Part shown: piece after piece, positions 52,939 through 62,540 of the stretch | Layout of the letters: the number at the start of each line of letters is the position of its first letter | How positions within the stretch are numbered: the first letter of the stretch is position 1 | Assembly: GCF_013364215.1 (NCBI RefSeq) | Contig: NZ_CP054923.1 | Location: 620,001 to 684,000, forward strand | Direction of reading: 5' to 3' | DNA length: 64,000 nucleotides | From: Verrucosispora sp. NA02020 | GTDB taxonomy: Bacteria > Actinomycetota > Actinomycetes > Mycobacteriales > Micromonosporaceae | Notes under the pieces: model-generated | The model's database searches: none | What the model was told of the DNA's origin: nothing | What the model saw: the letters and a program-made list of their open reading frames with translations, nothing else | Translations under genes and position numbers: made by a program

Positions 52939-53688
52939 GTGCTCGGCCTGCCTGACCATGTGACCGCTTGTCTCTTCGACCTGGACGGTGTGCTGACGCA
53001 GACCGCCCGGCTGCACAACGCCGCCTGGACCGAGACCTTCGACGACTTCCTGCGGCGGCACGCGGCCACCACCGGTGAGCCCTTCCGCCCGTTCGATCCG
53101 GGTCCGGACTACCACCGCTACGTCGACGGGCGGCCCCGCCTGGACGGCGTACGCACCTTCCTCGCCTCACGGGACATCACGCTGCCGGAGGGAACGCCGG
53201 AGGACCCGCCGAGCGCGCAGACCGTGTACGGCCTGGGGAACCGCAAGAACACGCTGGTGCTGGAACGGATGCGGACCGCCGGTGTGGACGTCTATCCGGG
53301 CTCGGTGGCGTACCTCAAGGCGGTACGCGACGCGGGGCTGCGTCGGGCGGTGGTCACCGCCAGCGCCAACGGCCGGGACGTGCTGGCCGTGGCCGGGCTG
53401 GAACCGCTGCTGGAGGCCCGGGTGGACGGGCTGACCGCACGGGCCGAAGGGCTGCGCGGCAAGCCCGCGCCGGACACCTTCCTCGCCGGGGCGAAGCTGC
53501 TCGGCGTCGATCCCGCGAACGCGGTGGTGTTCGAGGACGCGCTGGCCGGTGTCGCGGCCGGGAAGGCCGGCGGATTCGGGTACGTGGTGGGGGTGGACCG
53601 GGCGGGTCAGGCCGACGAGTTGCGCGCGCACGGCGCCGACGTGGTGGTCGCCGACCTCGCTGACCTGCTCACCGGGCGGCACGAATGA
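52939..53688 (+). CDS. Beta-phosphoglucomutase-family HAD enzyme
   Basis: 249 residues. [13 protein letters not shown] holds nucleophile Asp14 and acid/base Asp16; [10 protein letters not shown] is motif [15 protein letters not shown] the lysine motif, [13 protein letters not shown] the acidic motif. Its partner is a GH65 phosphorylase overlapping by 4 bp (ATGA), so it probably converts beta-glucose 1-phosphate to glucose 6-phosphate. From memory the pair resembles M. tuberculosis Rv3400-Rv3401. Confidence 0.9.
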   Translation: MLGLPDHVTACLFDLDGVLTQTARLHNAAWTETFDDFLRRHAATTGEPFRPFDPGPDYHRYVDGRPRLDGVRTFLASRDITLPEGTPEDPPSAQTVYGLGNRKNTLVLERMRTAGVDVYPGSVAYLKAVRDAGLRRAVVTASANGRDVLAVAGLEPLLEARVDGLTARAEGLRGKPAPDTFLAGAKLLGVDPANAVVFEDALAGVAAGKAGGFGYVVGVDRAGQADELRAHGADVVVADLADLLTGRHE

Positions 53689-56060
53689 TCCGGGAGCGGG
53701 CGTACCCGGTCGAGCCGTGGCACGTGCGGGAGACCCGCCTCGACATGGACGTGCTCGCCCAGTCCGAGTCGGTCTTCGCCCTCTCCAACGGGCACGTCGG
53801 GTTGCGTGGCAACCTGGACGAGGGTGAGCCGCACGGGTTGCCCGGCACCTACCTCAACTCGTTCTACGAGTTGCGCCCGCTGCCGTACGCGGAGGCGGGT
53901 TTCGGTTTTCCGGAGTCCGGCCAGACCATCGTCAACGTCACCAACGGCAAGCTGATCCGGCTGCTGGTCGACGACGAGCCGCTCGACGTCCGGTACGGCG
54001 AGGTGCTCGCCCACGAGCGGGTGCTCGACATGCGGGCCGGGACGCTGCACCGCTCCCTGCACTGGCGCTCGCCGGCCGGGCGCGAGGTGCGGGTGAACAC
54101 CACCCGGCTGGTCTCCTTCCGGCAGCGTTCGGTGGCCGCCATCCGCTACGAGGTGGAGGTGGCCGACGGCAAGCCGCTGCGGCTGATCGTCCAGTCGGAG
54201 CTGGTGGCCAACGAGACGCTGCCGCCGCAGAGCCGCGACCCCCGGGTCGCCGCCGTGCTGGAGTCTCCGTTGGAGGCCGAGGAGGAGCTGACCACGGAGG
54301 ACGGTGGGCTGTTGATCCACCGGACCAAGGTGTCCGGCCTGCGGGTCGCCGCCGCGATGGAACACGAGGTCGACTCGCCTGCGCGGACCACCGTGGAGTC
54401 CGAGGGGTACGAGGACTGGGTGCGGACCACCATCGGTTGCGTGCTGGAGCCGGGTCAGACGCTCCGAGTGGTGAAGTACCTGACCTACGGCTGGTCCAGC
54501 CGCCGGTCGTTGCCGGCCCTGCGGGACCAGGTCGGTGCCGCGCTCGCCGCCGCGCGACTCGACGGCTGGGACGGGCTGGTCCGCGAGCAGCGGGAGTATC
54601 TCGACGAGTTCTGGGACGCCGCCGACGTGGAGGTCGAGGGCGATCCGGAGGTGCAGCAGGCGGTCCGGTTCGGGCTGTTCCACGTGCTCCAGGCCGGTGC
54701 CCGCGCGGAACGTCGGCCGATCAGCGCCAAGGGGCTCACCGGTCCCGGGTACGACGGCCACGCGTTCTGGGACACCGAGATGTTCGTGCTGCCGGTGCTC
54801 ACGTACACCCATCCGGCGGCGGTGCGGGACGCACTGTACTGGCGGTTCTCCACGTTGGAGCAGGCACACGAGCGTGCCCGGACACTCAACCTCCAGGGTG
54901 CGGCCTTCCCCTGGCGCACCATCGAGGGGCCGGAGTCGTCCGGCTACTGGCCGGCGGGCACGGCCGCGTTCCACATCGCCGCCGGCATCGCCGACGCGAT
55001 GCGCCGGTACGTGCTGGTCAGCGGTGACCGCGAACTGGAGCGGGAGATCGGGCTGACCCTGTTGGTGGAGACCGCCCGGTTGTGGCGGTCGCTCGGGCAC
55101 CACGACCGCAACGGCCAGTTCCACATCGACGGGGTGACCGGCCCGGACGAGTACACCGCCGTGAAGAACGACAACATCTACACGAACCTGATGGCGCAGC
55201 GGAACCTCCAGACCGCCGCCGAGGTGGCGATGCGCTACCGCGACGAGGCGTTCCATCTCGGTGTCACCGACGAGGAGGCCGCCGCCTGGCGCGACGCCGC
55301 CTCGGCCATGCACATCCCGTACGACGACGAGATCGACGTGCATCAGCAGGTGGAGGGCTTCACCCGGCTCCAGGAGTGGGACTTCGCCGACACCCCGTCG
55401 GACAAGTACCCGCTGCTGCTGCACTACCCGTACTTCGACCTGTACCGCAAGCAGGTGGTCAAGCAGGCCGACCTGGTGCTGGCGATGCACTGGCGCGGGG
55501 ACGCGTTCACGCCCGAGGAGAAGCTGCGCAACTTCCTCTACTACGAGCGGCGTACCGTCCGGGACTCCTCGCTCTCCGCCTGCACGCAGGCGGTGCTGGC
55601 GGCCGAGGTCGGCTACACCGAGCTGGCGCACAGCTATCTGCGCGAGGCCGCGCTGATGGACCTGCACGACCTGAACGAGAACACCCGCGACGGGGTGCAC
55701 ATGGCCTCCCTCGCCGGGGCGTGGATCGCGCTGGTCGGTGGTTTCGGGGGCCTTCGGGACCATGACGGGGTGCCGTCGTTCGCGCCGCGCCTGTCGAGCG
55801 GGTTGAGCCGGTTGGCCTTCTCGCTCCAGTGGTGCGGGATGCGGCTACGGGTCGACGTGCGTCCGCACGAGACGACGTACTCGCTGCACCACGCCGCGAA
55901 CGACGCGTCGATGGAGGTCCGGCACTACGGCACGTCGATCCGGGTCACCTGCGACGAGGCGGTCACCGTACCGATCCCGCCGGCCGCCGACGACCTGCCG
56001 CCGCCGGAGCAGGCTCCGGGCCGGGCACCACTGCTCCGGCTCCCGGAAACTCCCACCTGA
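53685..56060 (+). CDS. Glycoside hydrolase family 65 (disaccharide phosphorylase)
   Basis: 791 residues, predicted to phosphorolyse an alpha-linked glucose disaccharide (maltose, trehalose or kojibiose) to beta-glucose 1-phosphate and glucose. It has an N-terminal beta-sandwich, an (alpha/alpha)6 barrel with [45 protein letters not shown], the general acid in [11 protein letters not shown] (Glu489), and phosphate-site [17 protein letters not shown]. Specificity is not readable by eye. Confidence 0.9.
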   Translation: MIRERAYPVEPWHVRETRLDMDVLAQSESVFALSNGHVGLRGNLDEGEPHGLPGTYLNSFYELRPLPYAEAGFGFPESGQTIVNVTNGKLIRLLVDDEPLDVRYGEVLAHERVLDMRAGTLHRSLHWRSPAGREVRVNTTRLVSFRQRSVAAIRYEVEVADGKPLRLIVQSELVANETLPPQSRDPRVAAVLESPLEAEEELTTEDGGLLIHRTKVSGLRVAAAMEHEVDSPARTTVESEGYEDWVRTTIGCVLEPGQTLRVVKYLTYGWSSRRSLPALRDQVGAALAAARLDGWDGLVREQREYLDEFWDAADVEVEGDPEVQQAVRFGLFHVLQAGARAERRPISAKGLTGPGYDGHAFWDTEMFVLPVLTYTHPAAVRDALYWRFSTLEQAHERARTLNLQGAAFPWRTIEGPESSGYWPAGTAAFHIAAGIADAMRRYVLVSGDRELEREIGLTLLVETARLWRSLGHHDRNGQFHIDGVTGPDEYTAVKNDNIYTNLMAQRNLQTAAEVAMRYRDEAFHLGVTDEEAAAWRDAASAMHIPYDDEIDVHQQVEGFTRLQEWDFADTPSDKYPLLLHYPYFDLYRKQVVKQADLVLAMHWRGDAFTPEEKLRNFLYYERRTVRDSSLSACTQAVLAAEVGYTELAHSYLREAALMDLHDLNENTRDGVHMASLAGAWIALVGGFGGLRDHDGVPSFAPRLSSGLSRLAFSLQWCGMRLRVDVRPHETTYSLHHAANDASMEVRHYGTSIRVTCDEAVTVPIPPAADDLPPPEQAPGRAPLLRLPETPT

Positions 56061-56104
56061 GACGCACCGCGTCGACCGGCGGACCGCCGGTCGACGCGGA
56101 CCGT

Positions 56105-56284
56105 TCAGATCGGTTCGCCCTGGGACGGGCGGCCGGTGGCGTCGTGCGGTGCCCTCGCCCGGGGATCGTCGGCGTCACGTGCCTGGGCCGCCTCGTCCGC
56201 CCAGTCCCGTCCGCGCCGGGTGTCCTGTTCGTTCCGCTCGCGATCGGCGGCCTTCTGCACGGGCTCACGGTGGTGATGCGGCAT
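56105..56284 (-). CDS. Small hydrophilic protein
   Basis: 59-residue frame, highly charged: MPHHHREPVQKAADRERNEQ, then DTRRGRDWADEAAQARDADDPRA. It has GAGGA 7 nt before the ATG and consistent GC-rich third positions. It is shorter than common ORF cut-offs and looks disordered, with no membrane segment. It fills the otherwise empty gap after the GH65 gene, on the opposite strand. Function unknown. Confidence 0.55.
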   Translation of the reverse strand: MPHHHREPVQKAADRERNEQDTRRGRDWADEAAQARDADDPRARAPHDATGRPSQGEPI

Positions 56285-56419
56285 GACGGTCCTCGCGATC
56301 TGCTCGCCGACGCCACGGGCGCCGGTCCGTCTGCGGTCCTCCGTCGGCTACCCGCCGCCTCCGGACACAAACGCGCGTGCGGTCCGCCCGCCGGGGTATG
56401 CGAGGGACCGGGAGGCGAG

Positions 56420-57094
56420 ATGGACGTACGCGGTGGCGAGGTGACGATCCCGGCGGGTCAGGTAGAGCTCTCGGCCGACCTGCTGGTGCCGACCGGCACG
56501 TCCGGTGCGGTGCTGTTCGCGCACGGCAGCGGCAGTTCCCGGCACAGCCCCCGCAACGTCTCGGTCGCCCACCGGCTCACCTCCGACGGGCTCGGCACCG
56601 TCCTGGTCGACCTGCTCACCCGGGCCGAGGACGAGGCGGACGCGGTCACCGCCGAGCTGCGTTTCGACATCGGGCTGCTGGCCGACCGGCTGGTCGCGAC
56701 CCTGGACTGGCTGGCCGCCGCGCGGCCCTTCGGCGCGGTGCCGATCGGTCTCTTCGGCGCCAGTACGGGTGCCGCCGCCGCCCTGATCGCGGCGGCGCGG
56801 CGGCCCGACATGGTCCACGCCGTGGTGTCCCGGGGCGGCCGACCCGACCTGGCCGGAGCCGCCCTGGGCGAGGTACGCGCCGCCACCCTGCTGCTTGTCG
56901 GTGGCCTCGACGAGCAGGTCATCACGCTCAACGAGCAGGCCCGGGACCGGATGGCCGCGCCGACCGACCTACGGGTGGTGCCCGGCGCGACGCACCTGTT
57001 CGAGGAGCCCGGGACGCTGGAACAGGTGGCCGAGGCGGCGGCCGGCTGGTTCCGCGACCACCTGCGTCCCCAGCCGGTCCCGGCGTCGGGCTGA
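56420..57094 (+). CDS. Alpha/beta hydrolase, dienelactone-hydrolase-like
   Basis: 224 residues. Oxyanion region VLFAHGSGSSRHSPRN, nucleophile Ser115 in LFGASTGAAAAL, Asp164 (GGLDEQV) and His192 (PGATHLFEEPG) complete a catalytic triad. In other actinobacteria this domain is often fused to a phosphoribosyltransferase; here it stands alone. Substrate unknown. The ATG has GGGAGG upstream. It converges on the AI-2E gene with only 2 bp between stops. Confidence 0.85.
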   Translation: MDVRGGEVTIPAGQVELSADLLVPTGTSGAVLFAHGSGSSRHSPRNVSVAHRLTSDGLGTVLVDLLTRAEDEADAVTAELRFDIGLLADRLVATLDWLAAARPFGAVPIGLFGASTGAAAALIAAARRPDMVHAVVSRGGRPDLAGAALGEVRAATLLLVGGLDEQVITLNEQARDRMAAPTDLRVVPGATHLFEEPGTLEQVAEAAAGWFRDHLRPQPVPASG

Positions 57095-57096
57095 GG

Positions 57097-58275
57097 TCAG
57101 ACCTTGCGGACCATCCTGCGGGCACGGGACTGCGCCGTCCGCCCCCGGATGATCCTGGTCCAGCGTCGCTCCGCCGCAGCGGCCTGACGCTGCTGCTGCA
57201 CGCTGTCGACGACCCGCCAGACGACGGCGGCGATCGGGACCGCGACGAAGGCGCCCGCGATGCCGGCGATGAGCGTGCCGGCGGTGACCGCGAGCAGGAT
57301 CACCACCGGGTGCAGCCGGACCTGCCGCTTCATGATCAGCGGTTCGAGCAGGTTGCCCTCGATCTGCTGGACGGCGATCACCGCGCCCAGAGTGAGCAGG
57401 GCGGTGGTGGGGCCGTTGGCCGCCAGCGCCACCAGCACCGCGACCGCGCCGGCCACGGTGGCGCCGATGATCGGCACGAACCCGCCGATGAACGTGATCA
57501 ATGCCAACGGGAAGGCCAGCGGCACACCGAGCAGCACCAGCGCCAGACCGATGCCGATGGCGTCGATCGCCGCGATCAGCATGGTGCCCCGACTGTACGA
57601 GCCGAGCGTGCGCCAGCCGACCCGACCCGCCCTGGCGGCGATCTCCCGGTTCGGCCCGCCCGCCCGGCGCAACGTCCAGTGCCACATCGACCGGCCGTCC
57701 TTCAGCAGGAAGAAGAGCAGCACCAGGGCGAGCAGGACGGAGCCGAACACCTCGGCCACCGTCTGTGCGCTGGCGACCGGGTCGACCTCCTGCTGGCTGA
57801 CTGCCTGGCGGAGCTGGTCGACGAGGCCGTCGAGCTGCGCGTCGGTGACCGGCAGCGTGGAGGTGACGAAGTCGCGGCTGCGTTCCAGGCCCTGCCGCAA
57901 CTCGTCGCCCAACTCGCTGAACTGGCCCGCGGTCATGTTCCAGACCAGCACGCCCACGCCGGACAGGACGCCGAGCAGGAGCAGGACGGTGAGCAGCGCG
58001 GCCAGTGCGGCGGGCAGGCGAAGCCGGCGCAACGCGAGCTGGACCGGGTCGAGCAGTGCGGCCAGAAAGAAGGTGACGGCCAGCGCGATGGCCAGCGGCG
58101 TGACCAGCATCGTGATCCGGGCCAGCAGGTAGAGACCGGCGGCGATCACCACCAGGCAGGCGCTCCAGACCACCGCCGTGCGCACCAGCCAGGGCAGAGC
58201 CGCCCAGGTCTGTCTCGGCCCGGCACTCCGCCGCGTCGACTCCTCGGGCTTACGCCCGTCACCCCGTGCGACCAC
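57097..58275 (-). CDS. AI-2E family (PerM-like) membrane transporter
   Basis: 392 residues with eight membrane segments, including the family's FLLKDGRSMW after a periplasmic helical region, and IGGFVPIIGATVAGAVAVLVAL and VQQIEGNLLEPLIMKRQVRLHP. The exported molecule is unknown; the name does not imply AI-2 transport. The C-terminus is strongly basic. The GTG at 58275 has GAGGAGG upstream; earlier codons are not homologous. Confidence 0.88.
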   Translation of the reverse strand: MVARGDGRKPEESTRRSAGPRQTWAALPWLVRTAVVWSACLVVIAAGLYLLARITMLVTPLAIALAVTFFLAALLDPVQLALRRLRLPAALAALLTVLLLLGVLSGVGVLVWNMTAGQFSELGDELRQGLERSRDFVTSTLPVTDAQLDGLVDQLRQAVSQQEVDPVASAQTVAEVFGSVLLALVLLFFLLKDGRSMWHWTLRRAGGPNREIAARAGRVGWRTLGSYSRGTMLIAAIDAIGIGLALVLLGVPLAFPLALITFIGGFVPIIGATVAGAVAVLVALAANGPTTALLTLGAVIAVQQIEGNLLEPLIMKRQVRLHPVVILLAVTAGTLIAGIAGAFVAVPIAAVVWRVVDSVQQQRQAAAAERRWTRIIRGRTAQSRARRMVRKV

Positions 58276-58399
58276 GTCGGCCTCCTCTTCCCGGCGAGGT
58301 CGTACCCGGCCGGTGTCCGTCCGACACCGGTCCCACGCTAGGTTCCCGCCCGACGGGCCGGGGGAGGTTCGCGCTATCTGCCTGTCGCGGCAGACCCGG

Positions 58400-59191
58400 T
58401 CAGTACGCGGCAGCCGTCCGGCCGCGCACCACGGTCGGCATCTCGCGGGTCTGCTCGACCCCACCCAGCGCGGTCAACGGCAGCACCGACTCGCGTTCCT
58501 CGACCTGTGGCAGCAGTGCCGAGAGCGCCTCGTCGCGCAGGCTGCGGGCTGCGGCGACGGCCAGCTCGGCGGCCCGCCAGCGCTCCTGCTCCTGGGCGTG
58601 GGCCGTCTGCTGGCGTGCGAACAGGTGGTCGCGTACCGCCCGACGGAGCGCCAGCTCCTGCTCGACCGGGTGCCGCCGCGGGTCCCAGCCCCGGTGGGCG
58701 AAGACGTCGCTGAGCTGTTCCACCGACAGCTCCCGCCGCCAGTACGCCTCCATCGCCGCCCGGTGCAGCCAGCGCTCCCGGTCGGCGTACTCGGCGGGGG
58801 TGCGCGGGGTCTGCGGCAGCGGCATGCCGGTGGCAGCGGTGAGTCGGCGGACGTCCGCCTCCGCCGTCTCGTACGCCTGCCACGCCTGTTCGGCCTCGTC
58901 CTGCGCGGCGAGCCACTCCTCGCGGCGGCGGCGGGCCGTGGCGTCGGCGCGGTCGGCGGCGACGGCGACCTCCTCCGCCCAGCGGTCCTGGTCGCGCTGT
59001 TCCTCGGTGTGCTCGGTGCGACTCGGCAGTGCCGCCTCGCGGATCCGGGCGCCCGCGTCGAAGCGCAGGAGTCGTCGGGGGCGCAGCAGCAGGGCGGCGA
59101 TGGCCAGGATCACCACGCCCAGCAGGGTCAGCCAGATCACGGCGGCCCGGGGGACGTCGGGCAGGACGTAGGAGAGAGCGGTTCGCATCAT
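58400..59191 (-). CDS. Membrane-anchored coiled-coil protein
   Basis: 263 residues: one membrane helix (about 16-38), then a long charged helical region (RTEHTEEQRDQDRWAEEVAVAADRADATARRRREEWLAAQDEAEQAW...) likely forming a coiled coil. It ends in MPTVVRGRTAAAY. No family recognised. The ATG has GAGAGG upstream. Probably in one unit with the gene at 59395-59820. Confidence 0.65.
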   Translation of the reverse strand: MMRTALSYVLPDVPRAAVIWLTLLGVVILAIAALLLRPRRLLRFDAGARIREAALPSRTEHTEEQRDQDRWAEEVAVAADRADATARRRREEWLAAQDEAEQAWQAYETAEADVRRLTAATGMPLPQTPRTPAEYADRERWLHRAAMEAYWRRELSVEQLSDVFAHRGWDPRRHPVEQELALRRAVRDHLFARQQTAHAQEQERWRAAELAVAAARSLRDEALSALLPQVEERESVLPLTALGGVEQTREMPTVVRGRTAAAY

Positions 59192-59394
59192 CAACACCTC
59201 TCGCGGTCGGATGAGGGTCGTCGACTGGGCAAGGTCTGTGGTCGCCGAGGGCGGCGACAGGACGGCGGCGGGGCCGGACGGGTCCGCGACGGCGGTGTGC
59301 CCGGGACGCTCGGCGACGGTCGGTCGGGATCGAGGTCGGGGCCGGGTCGGCGGACGGGCGCGGGCCGGAGGGCGTCCTGGGGGCGGGCCGTCGG

Positions 59395-59820
59395 TCAGGC
59401 CGCCGGTGGACCGCGACGGAGCGGCTCGCCGTGGCCGACGGCGAGCCGCAGCGCGGCGGGCCGGTGGACCGTGGTGGTGCCGGCCGAGCCGGACTCGGCG
59501 GCGGGCTCGGGGTGGGCCGGCGGCGCGGTCGGCGCCGTGGGCTGCGTCGGCGACGTCGACAGCGCGGCGGACGCCCGCACGTGCTCGGTGACCGGTGCGA
59601 CCGTGCCCGGCCAGGTCGGCACGTCGGCGGTGACGGACCAGGCGCGATGGTCGGCGACGGCATGGGTCGGCTGGTCGCCGGTCGGGCGCAGTGGCAGGTC
59701 GGCGACGGCCGTGCCGAGGCCGACCGCCACCACGAGGGCGGCCAGTGCCAGCCGGGTCAGCTCCCGCAGCGTACGCAGCGTCGCCGGCCACAGGGGACGG
59801 GCGAGCACGGCGGACGACAC
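59395..59820 (-). CDS. Membrane-anchored Pro/Ala/Thr-rich protein
   Basis: 141 residues: a membrane segment at about 22-41, then a low-complexity extracytoplasmic tail (TSPTQPTAPTAPPAHPEPAAE). No family recognised. The GTG start has TAGGTT exactly 6 nt upstream (59827-59832, minus strand), a leaderless signature that supports the call. Confidence 0.55.
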   Translation of the reverse strand: MSSAVLARPLWPATLRTLRELTRLALAALVVAVGLGTAVADLPLRPTGDQPTHAVADHRAWSVTADVPTWPGTVAPVTEHVRASAALSTSPTQPTAPTAPPAHPEPAAESGSAGTTTVHRPAALRLAVGHGEPLRRGPPAA

Positions 59821-59909
59821 GTGTTCAACCTATCGTTTCGGTGCGGAGAACGCATTGGCGCAGCCCCCGTCGGGTCGGTGAACCACGCCACGTCGTCGAC
59901 TGTGGACGG

Positions 59910-60236
59910 TCAGCGATCGCCGTTCGCGGTCGAGGGCGCGTCGGTGAAGAGGGCGAGCAGGTCGCCGATGTGGCGGTCGGCCTCCGCCGGGTGACGGAAC
60001 CGCCCGGCCGGGTTGAGGGTGTACTCGTTGCGGCGGCCGACCCGGGTGCGGTGCAGATAGCCGCCCGCCTCCAGGTCGGCGACGATCGCCTGGGCGGCGC
60101 GTTCGGTGACCCCGACCTCACCGGCGACGTCGCGCAGCCGGGCGGTGGGGTTGCGGGCGATGGCGAGCAGCACGTGCGCGTGGTTTGTCAGGAAAGTCCA
60201 GTTCCGGGTGCTTTCTCGCTCGTCTGAGGTCGCCAT
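59910..60236 (-). CDS. Winged-helix transcriptional regulator (MarR-like)
   Basis: 108 residues: NHAHVLLAIARNPTARLRDVAGEVGVTERAAQAIVADLEAGGYLHRTRVGRRNEYTLNP is a winged-helix domain. The ATG at 60236 has TACGAT 7 nt upstream (60244-60249, minus strand), suggesting a leaderless mRNA. It is divergent from the carbonic anhydrase gene, which it could regulate. Confidence 0.82.
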   Translation of the reverse strand: MATSDERESTRNWTFLTNHAHVLLAIARNPTARLRDVAGEVGVTERAAQAIVADLEAGGYLHRTRVGRRNEYTLNPAGRFRHPAEADRHIGDLLALFTDAPSTANGDR

Positions 60237-60245
60237 GCCCGCCAT

Positions 60246-60440
60246 CGTATGGCCTGCCCCTGACGTACTCGGGCTGCGCCCGCACCCGCCCGCGCCGGTT
60301 GGCAAGCGTTCTGGAATACATGAAATGCAGATCACGCATAGCTTGACGCGCCTTGCGCTGCGTGTGACGGTTGGTGGCAGCCCGTGGCCAGCGCCGGCCG
60401 GGATGACCAGGCATTCCACCGAGAGGCGAGGTGACGCCGG
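60246..60440. promoter_or_regulatory. Divergent regulator/carbonic anhydrase promoter region
   Basis: 195 bp with an AT-richer island (about 60305-60350). No perfect palindrome is seen. It includes the promoters of both flanking genes. Confidence 0.35.
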
Positions 60441-61139
60441 ATGAGTCGACCCGGAACGATCGGAGCGCAGCCCGGTCCCGAACGCGAGTACCTGACCGCT
60501 GACCTTCCCGGCTCGCGGGAGCGCGCCCTCGCCGAACTGGTCGCCGGAAACCGCCGCTTCGTCAGCGACACGCTCCGGCACCCCAACCAGAACGCCAGCC
60601 ACCGGGCCGCCGTCGCCGCCGAGCAGCACCCCTTCGCGGTGATCGTGGGCTGCTCCGACTCACGGTTGGCTGCGGAGATCATCTTCGACCGTGGGTTGGG
60701 TGATCTCTTCGTGGTCCGCACCGCCGGCCACACCATCGGCCCCGAGGTGCTGGGCAGCGTCGAGTACGCGGTGAGCGTGCTGCGTACCCCGCTGGTGGTG
60801 GTGCTCGGGCACGACTCGTGCGGTGCCGTCCAGGCGGCCCGTGCCGCGGCGGCCACCGGGACCGCGCCGACGGGCCACCTGCGTGCCGTGGTGGACGCGG
60901 TGGTGCCCAGCCTGCGCCGGGCCGAGCGGGCGGGGATCGACGACCTGGACGCGATCGTCGACATCCACATCGCGCAGACCGTCGAGGCGATGCTGGAGTC
61001 CTCCGAGGCGTTGGCCGCCGAGGTGGCCGCCGGCGGGTGCGCGGTGGTGGGCATGTCCTACCGACTGGCCGCCGGTGAGGTGCGGACCGTCGCGGCGGAA
61101 CCCGCCGAGATGGCGGGCGTGGTCACTCCGGTGGGCTGA
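60441..61139 (+). CDS. Beta-class carbonic anhydrase
   Basis: Interconverts CO2 and bicarbonate. 232 residues with zinc ligands Cys71, His124 and Cys127 and the Asp73-Arg75 dyad (GCSDSR, GHDSCGA). Cytosolic, with no signal peptide. A perfect 15-bp terminator hairpin follows. Confidence 0.93.
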   Translation: MSRPGTIGAQPGPEREYLTADLPGSRERALAELVAGNRRFVSDTLRHPNQNASHRAAVAAEQHPFAVIVGCSDSRLAAEIIFDRGLGDLFVVRTAGHTIGPEVLGSVEYAVSVLRTPLVVVLGHDSCGAVQAARAAAATGTAPTGHLRAVVDAVVPSLRRAERAGIDDLDAIVDIHIAQTVEAMLESSEALAAEVAAGGCAVVGMSYRLAAGEVRTVAAEPAEMAGVVTPVG

Positions 61140-61168
61140 CCCTCGGGCCGCCCACCGACACGGACGAC

Positions 61169-61202
61169 GAGGGCCGCTCCGCCAGACGGCGGAGCGGCCC
61201 TC
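61169..61202. terminator. Perfect 15-bp hairpin, bidirectional terminator
   Basis: Arms 61169-61183 and 61188-61202 are exact complements with loop AGAC. It lies between the stops of the carbonic anhydrase and the convergent cell-wall protein. Confidence 0.75.
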
Positions 61203-61222
61203 TCAGGTCGCCGGGACGCTGC

Positions 61223-62239
61223 TCAGAGCAGCGACACGTGTACGTGGTCCGTGTGGTTGGACGGGCCGCTGTAGGACCGCCACCGGTTCTCGGTCGGGAA
61301 CCAGATCTGCCGGTTCCAGATCACGTAGTAGATGCCGAGCCGGTCGGCGTTGCGGACCAGGAAGGCCGCCAGGTTGTTGCCGTAGATCCGGGTGTCGTCG
61401 TTGTGCCAGGGGCTGAACCCGCTGTTCTGCAACGACCAGTCACAGGCCCGGCCCTTCGGGTGCTCGAACTTGTCACCGGGTCGCCAGCAGCCGACGAAGC
61501 GGTTGAAGCCGGCCCGCTTGACCTCCTTGTACATGTGCAGCGTGCGCGGCGTGATGCAGCCCGACGTGGTCGGGTCGTTCTGGTTGCACGACTCCGCCTT
61601 CCAACTCCCGTCGGACGCGCGGTTCGGTGCCACCCGGGCGACCGGTGAGGTGGCGGCCACCAGGCCACCGGTCAGGCTCTCGCCACCGACCAGGCGGAGC
61701 GACTTCTCCGCCTCGGTCTTCTTACGCGCCATGTCGTTGGTCAGCTTCTGCTGCTCGCGGACCTCGGCGTCGGACGCGAGCTTGGCCCGGTCCGCGCGCT
61801 CCCGGATCGCGTTGACCTCGCCCAACTTCTTGTCGTTGAACAGGTTCAACTCGTCGAGGGCGGAGGCGCGGTCCATGAACGAGTCCGGGGCGTTGCTCTG
61901 CAACAACATCGCTATCGCACCGACCCGGCCGGTCCGGTACGACTGCGTCGCGATCTCGGCGACCTGCGGCCTGAGCGCTTCGAGGTCGGCCTGTGCGCGA
62001 CGCAACTCGACGTCGAGCTTGAGCTGCCGCTTCTTGGACTTCTCCAGCTGGTTCTTGGCCTTGGAGAAGTCGCGGTTGGCCGACTCGATCAGGTCGTTGA
62101 GCATCGGCGGGTCGTCGTCGTGCTCGGCGGGGCTGGGTGGGTTCGGCGCGGCCATGGCCGGCAGAGGTCCGGCGAACACGGCGAACGCGGCGAACACGGC
62201 CACCACGGGGGTCATCCAGCGGCGTAGGGGTGCCGTCAC
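61223..62239 (-). CDS. Secreted coiled-coil cell-wall protein (RipA-like N-domain, ARB_07466-like C-domain)
   Basis: 338 residues: signal peptide cleaved near AMA-AP (about 31), a long coiled coil (about 45-175, KNQLEKSKKRQLKLDVELRRAQADLEALRPQ) like NlpC/P60-family regulators, then a C-terminal domain (about 215-338) with CITPRTLHMYKEVKRAG, KGRACDWS and HTDHVHVSLL, His/Asp-rich as in peptidase-like folds. Probably acts on or is tethered to peptidoglycan. The GTG at 62239 has GGAAGG 7 nt upstream; the in-frame ATG at 62254 abuts the riboswitch and is unlikely. Confidence 0.8.
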   Translation of the reverse strand: MTAPLRRWMTPVVAVFAAFAVFAGPLPAMAAPNPPSPAEHDDDPPMLNDLIESANRDFSKAKNQLEKSKKRQLKLDVELRRAQADLEALRPQVAEIATQSYRTGRVGAIAMLLQSNAPDSFMDRASALDELNLFNDKKLGEVNAIRERADRAKLASDAEVREQQKLTNDMARKKTEAEKSLRLVGGESLTGGLVAATSPVARVAPNRASDGSWKAESCNQNDPTTSGCITPRTLHMYKEVKRAGFNRFVGCWRPGDKFEHPKGRACDWSLQNSGFSPWHNDDTRIYGNNLAAFLVRNADRLGIYYVIWNRQIWFPTENRWRSYSGPSNHTDHVHVSLL

Positions 62240-62257
62240 TTCTTTCCCTTCCATCGA

Positions 62258-62400
62258 CCGCCGACCGAGTTAGCTGACGGGTTCGGAACGGAAGTGGCCC
62301 CTACCGCTGACGCGGATTCACCCCACCTACCTGGGTCCCCGGCTCGCCTCGCGGCGATTGGGCGGTGGCACCGCAGGCGCCGCTGCGCGCCTTCGGCGGT
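62258..62400 (-). ncRNA. Cyclic di-AMP riboswitch (ydaO/yuaA motif)
   Basis: In the leader of the cell-wall protein, the minus strand shows the conserved blocks of this class in order: GAGCCGGGGACCCA (about 62332-62345), GGGGTGAATCC (about 62314-62324) and CCGAACCCGTCAGCTAAC (about 62270-62287). The closing stem pairs CCGCCGA (62393-62399) with TCGGCGG (62258-62264). In actinobacteria this class controls resuscitation and wall-hydrolase genes and is generally an OFF switch. The 3' end lies just before the ribosome site. Confidence 0.88.
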
Positions 62401-62540
62401 GACCGGCAGTGAGGTTACCCGAGAGTCCATGTCGGTCTCTACGCCCCGAACCTGACTAGATGCGTCATTTCGTAATCGCGATGGGTGACCAACGACACGG
62501 GCACGAACCGTGTCGGCAGGGGCGGTCACGCTGCGGGGTG

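Noticed and set aside
62254..62256. ATG as the start of the cell-wall protein
   Set aside because: It lies 4 nt after the riboswitch closing stem and has no ribosome site; the GTG at 62239 has GGAAGG at good spacing.
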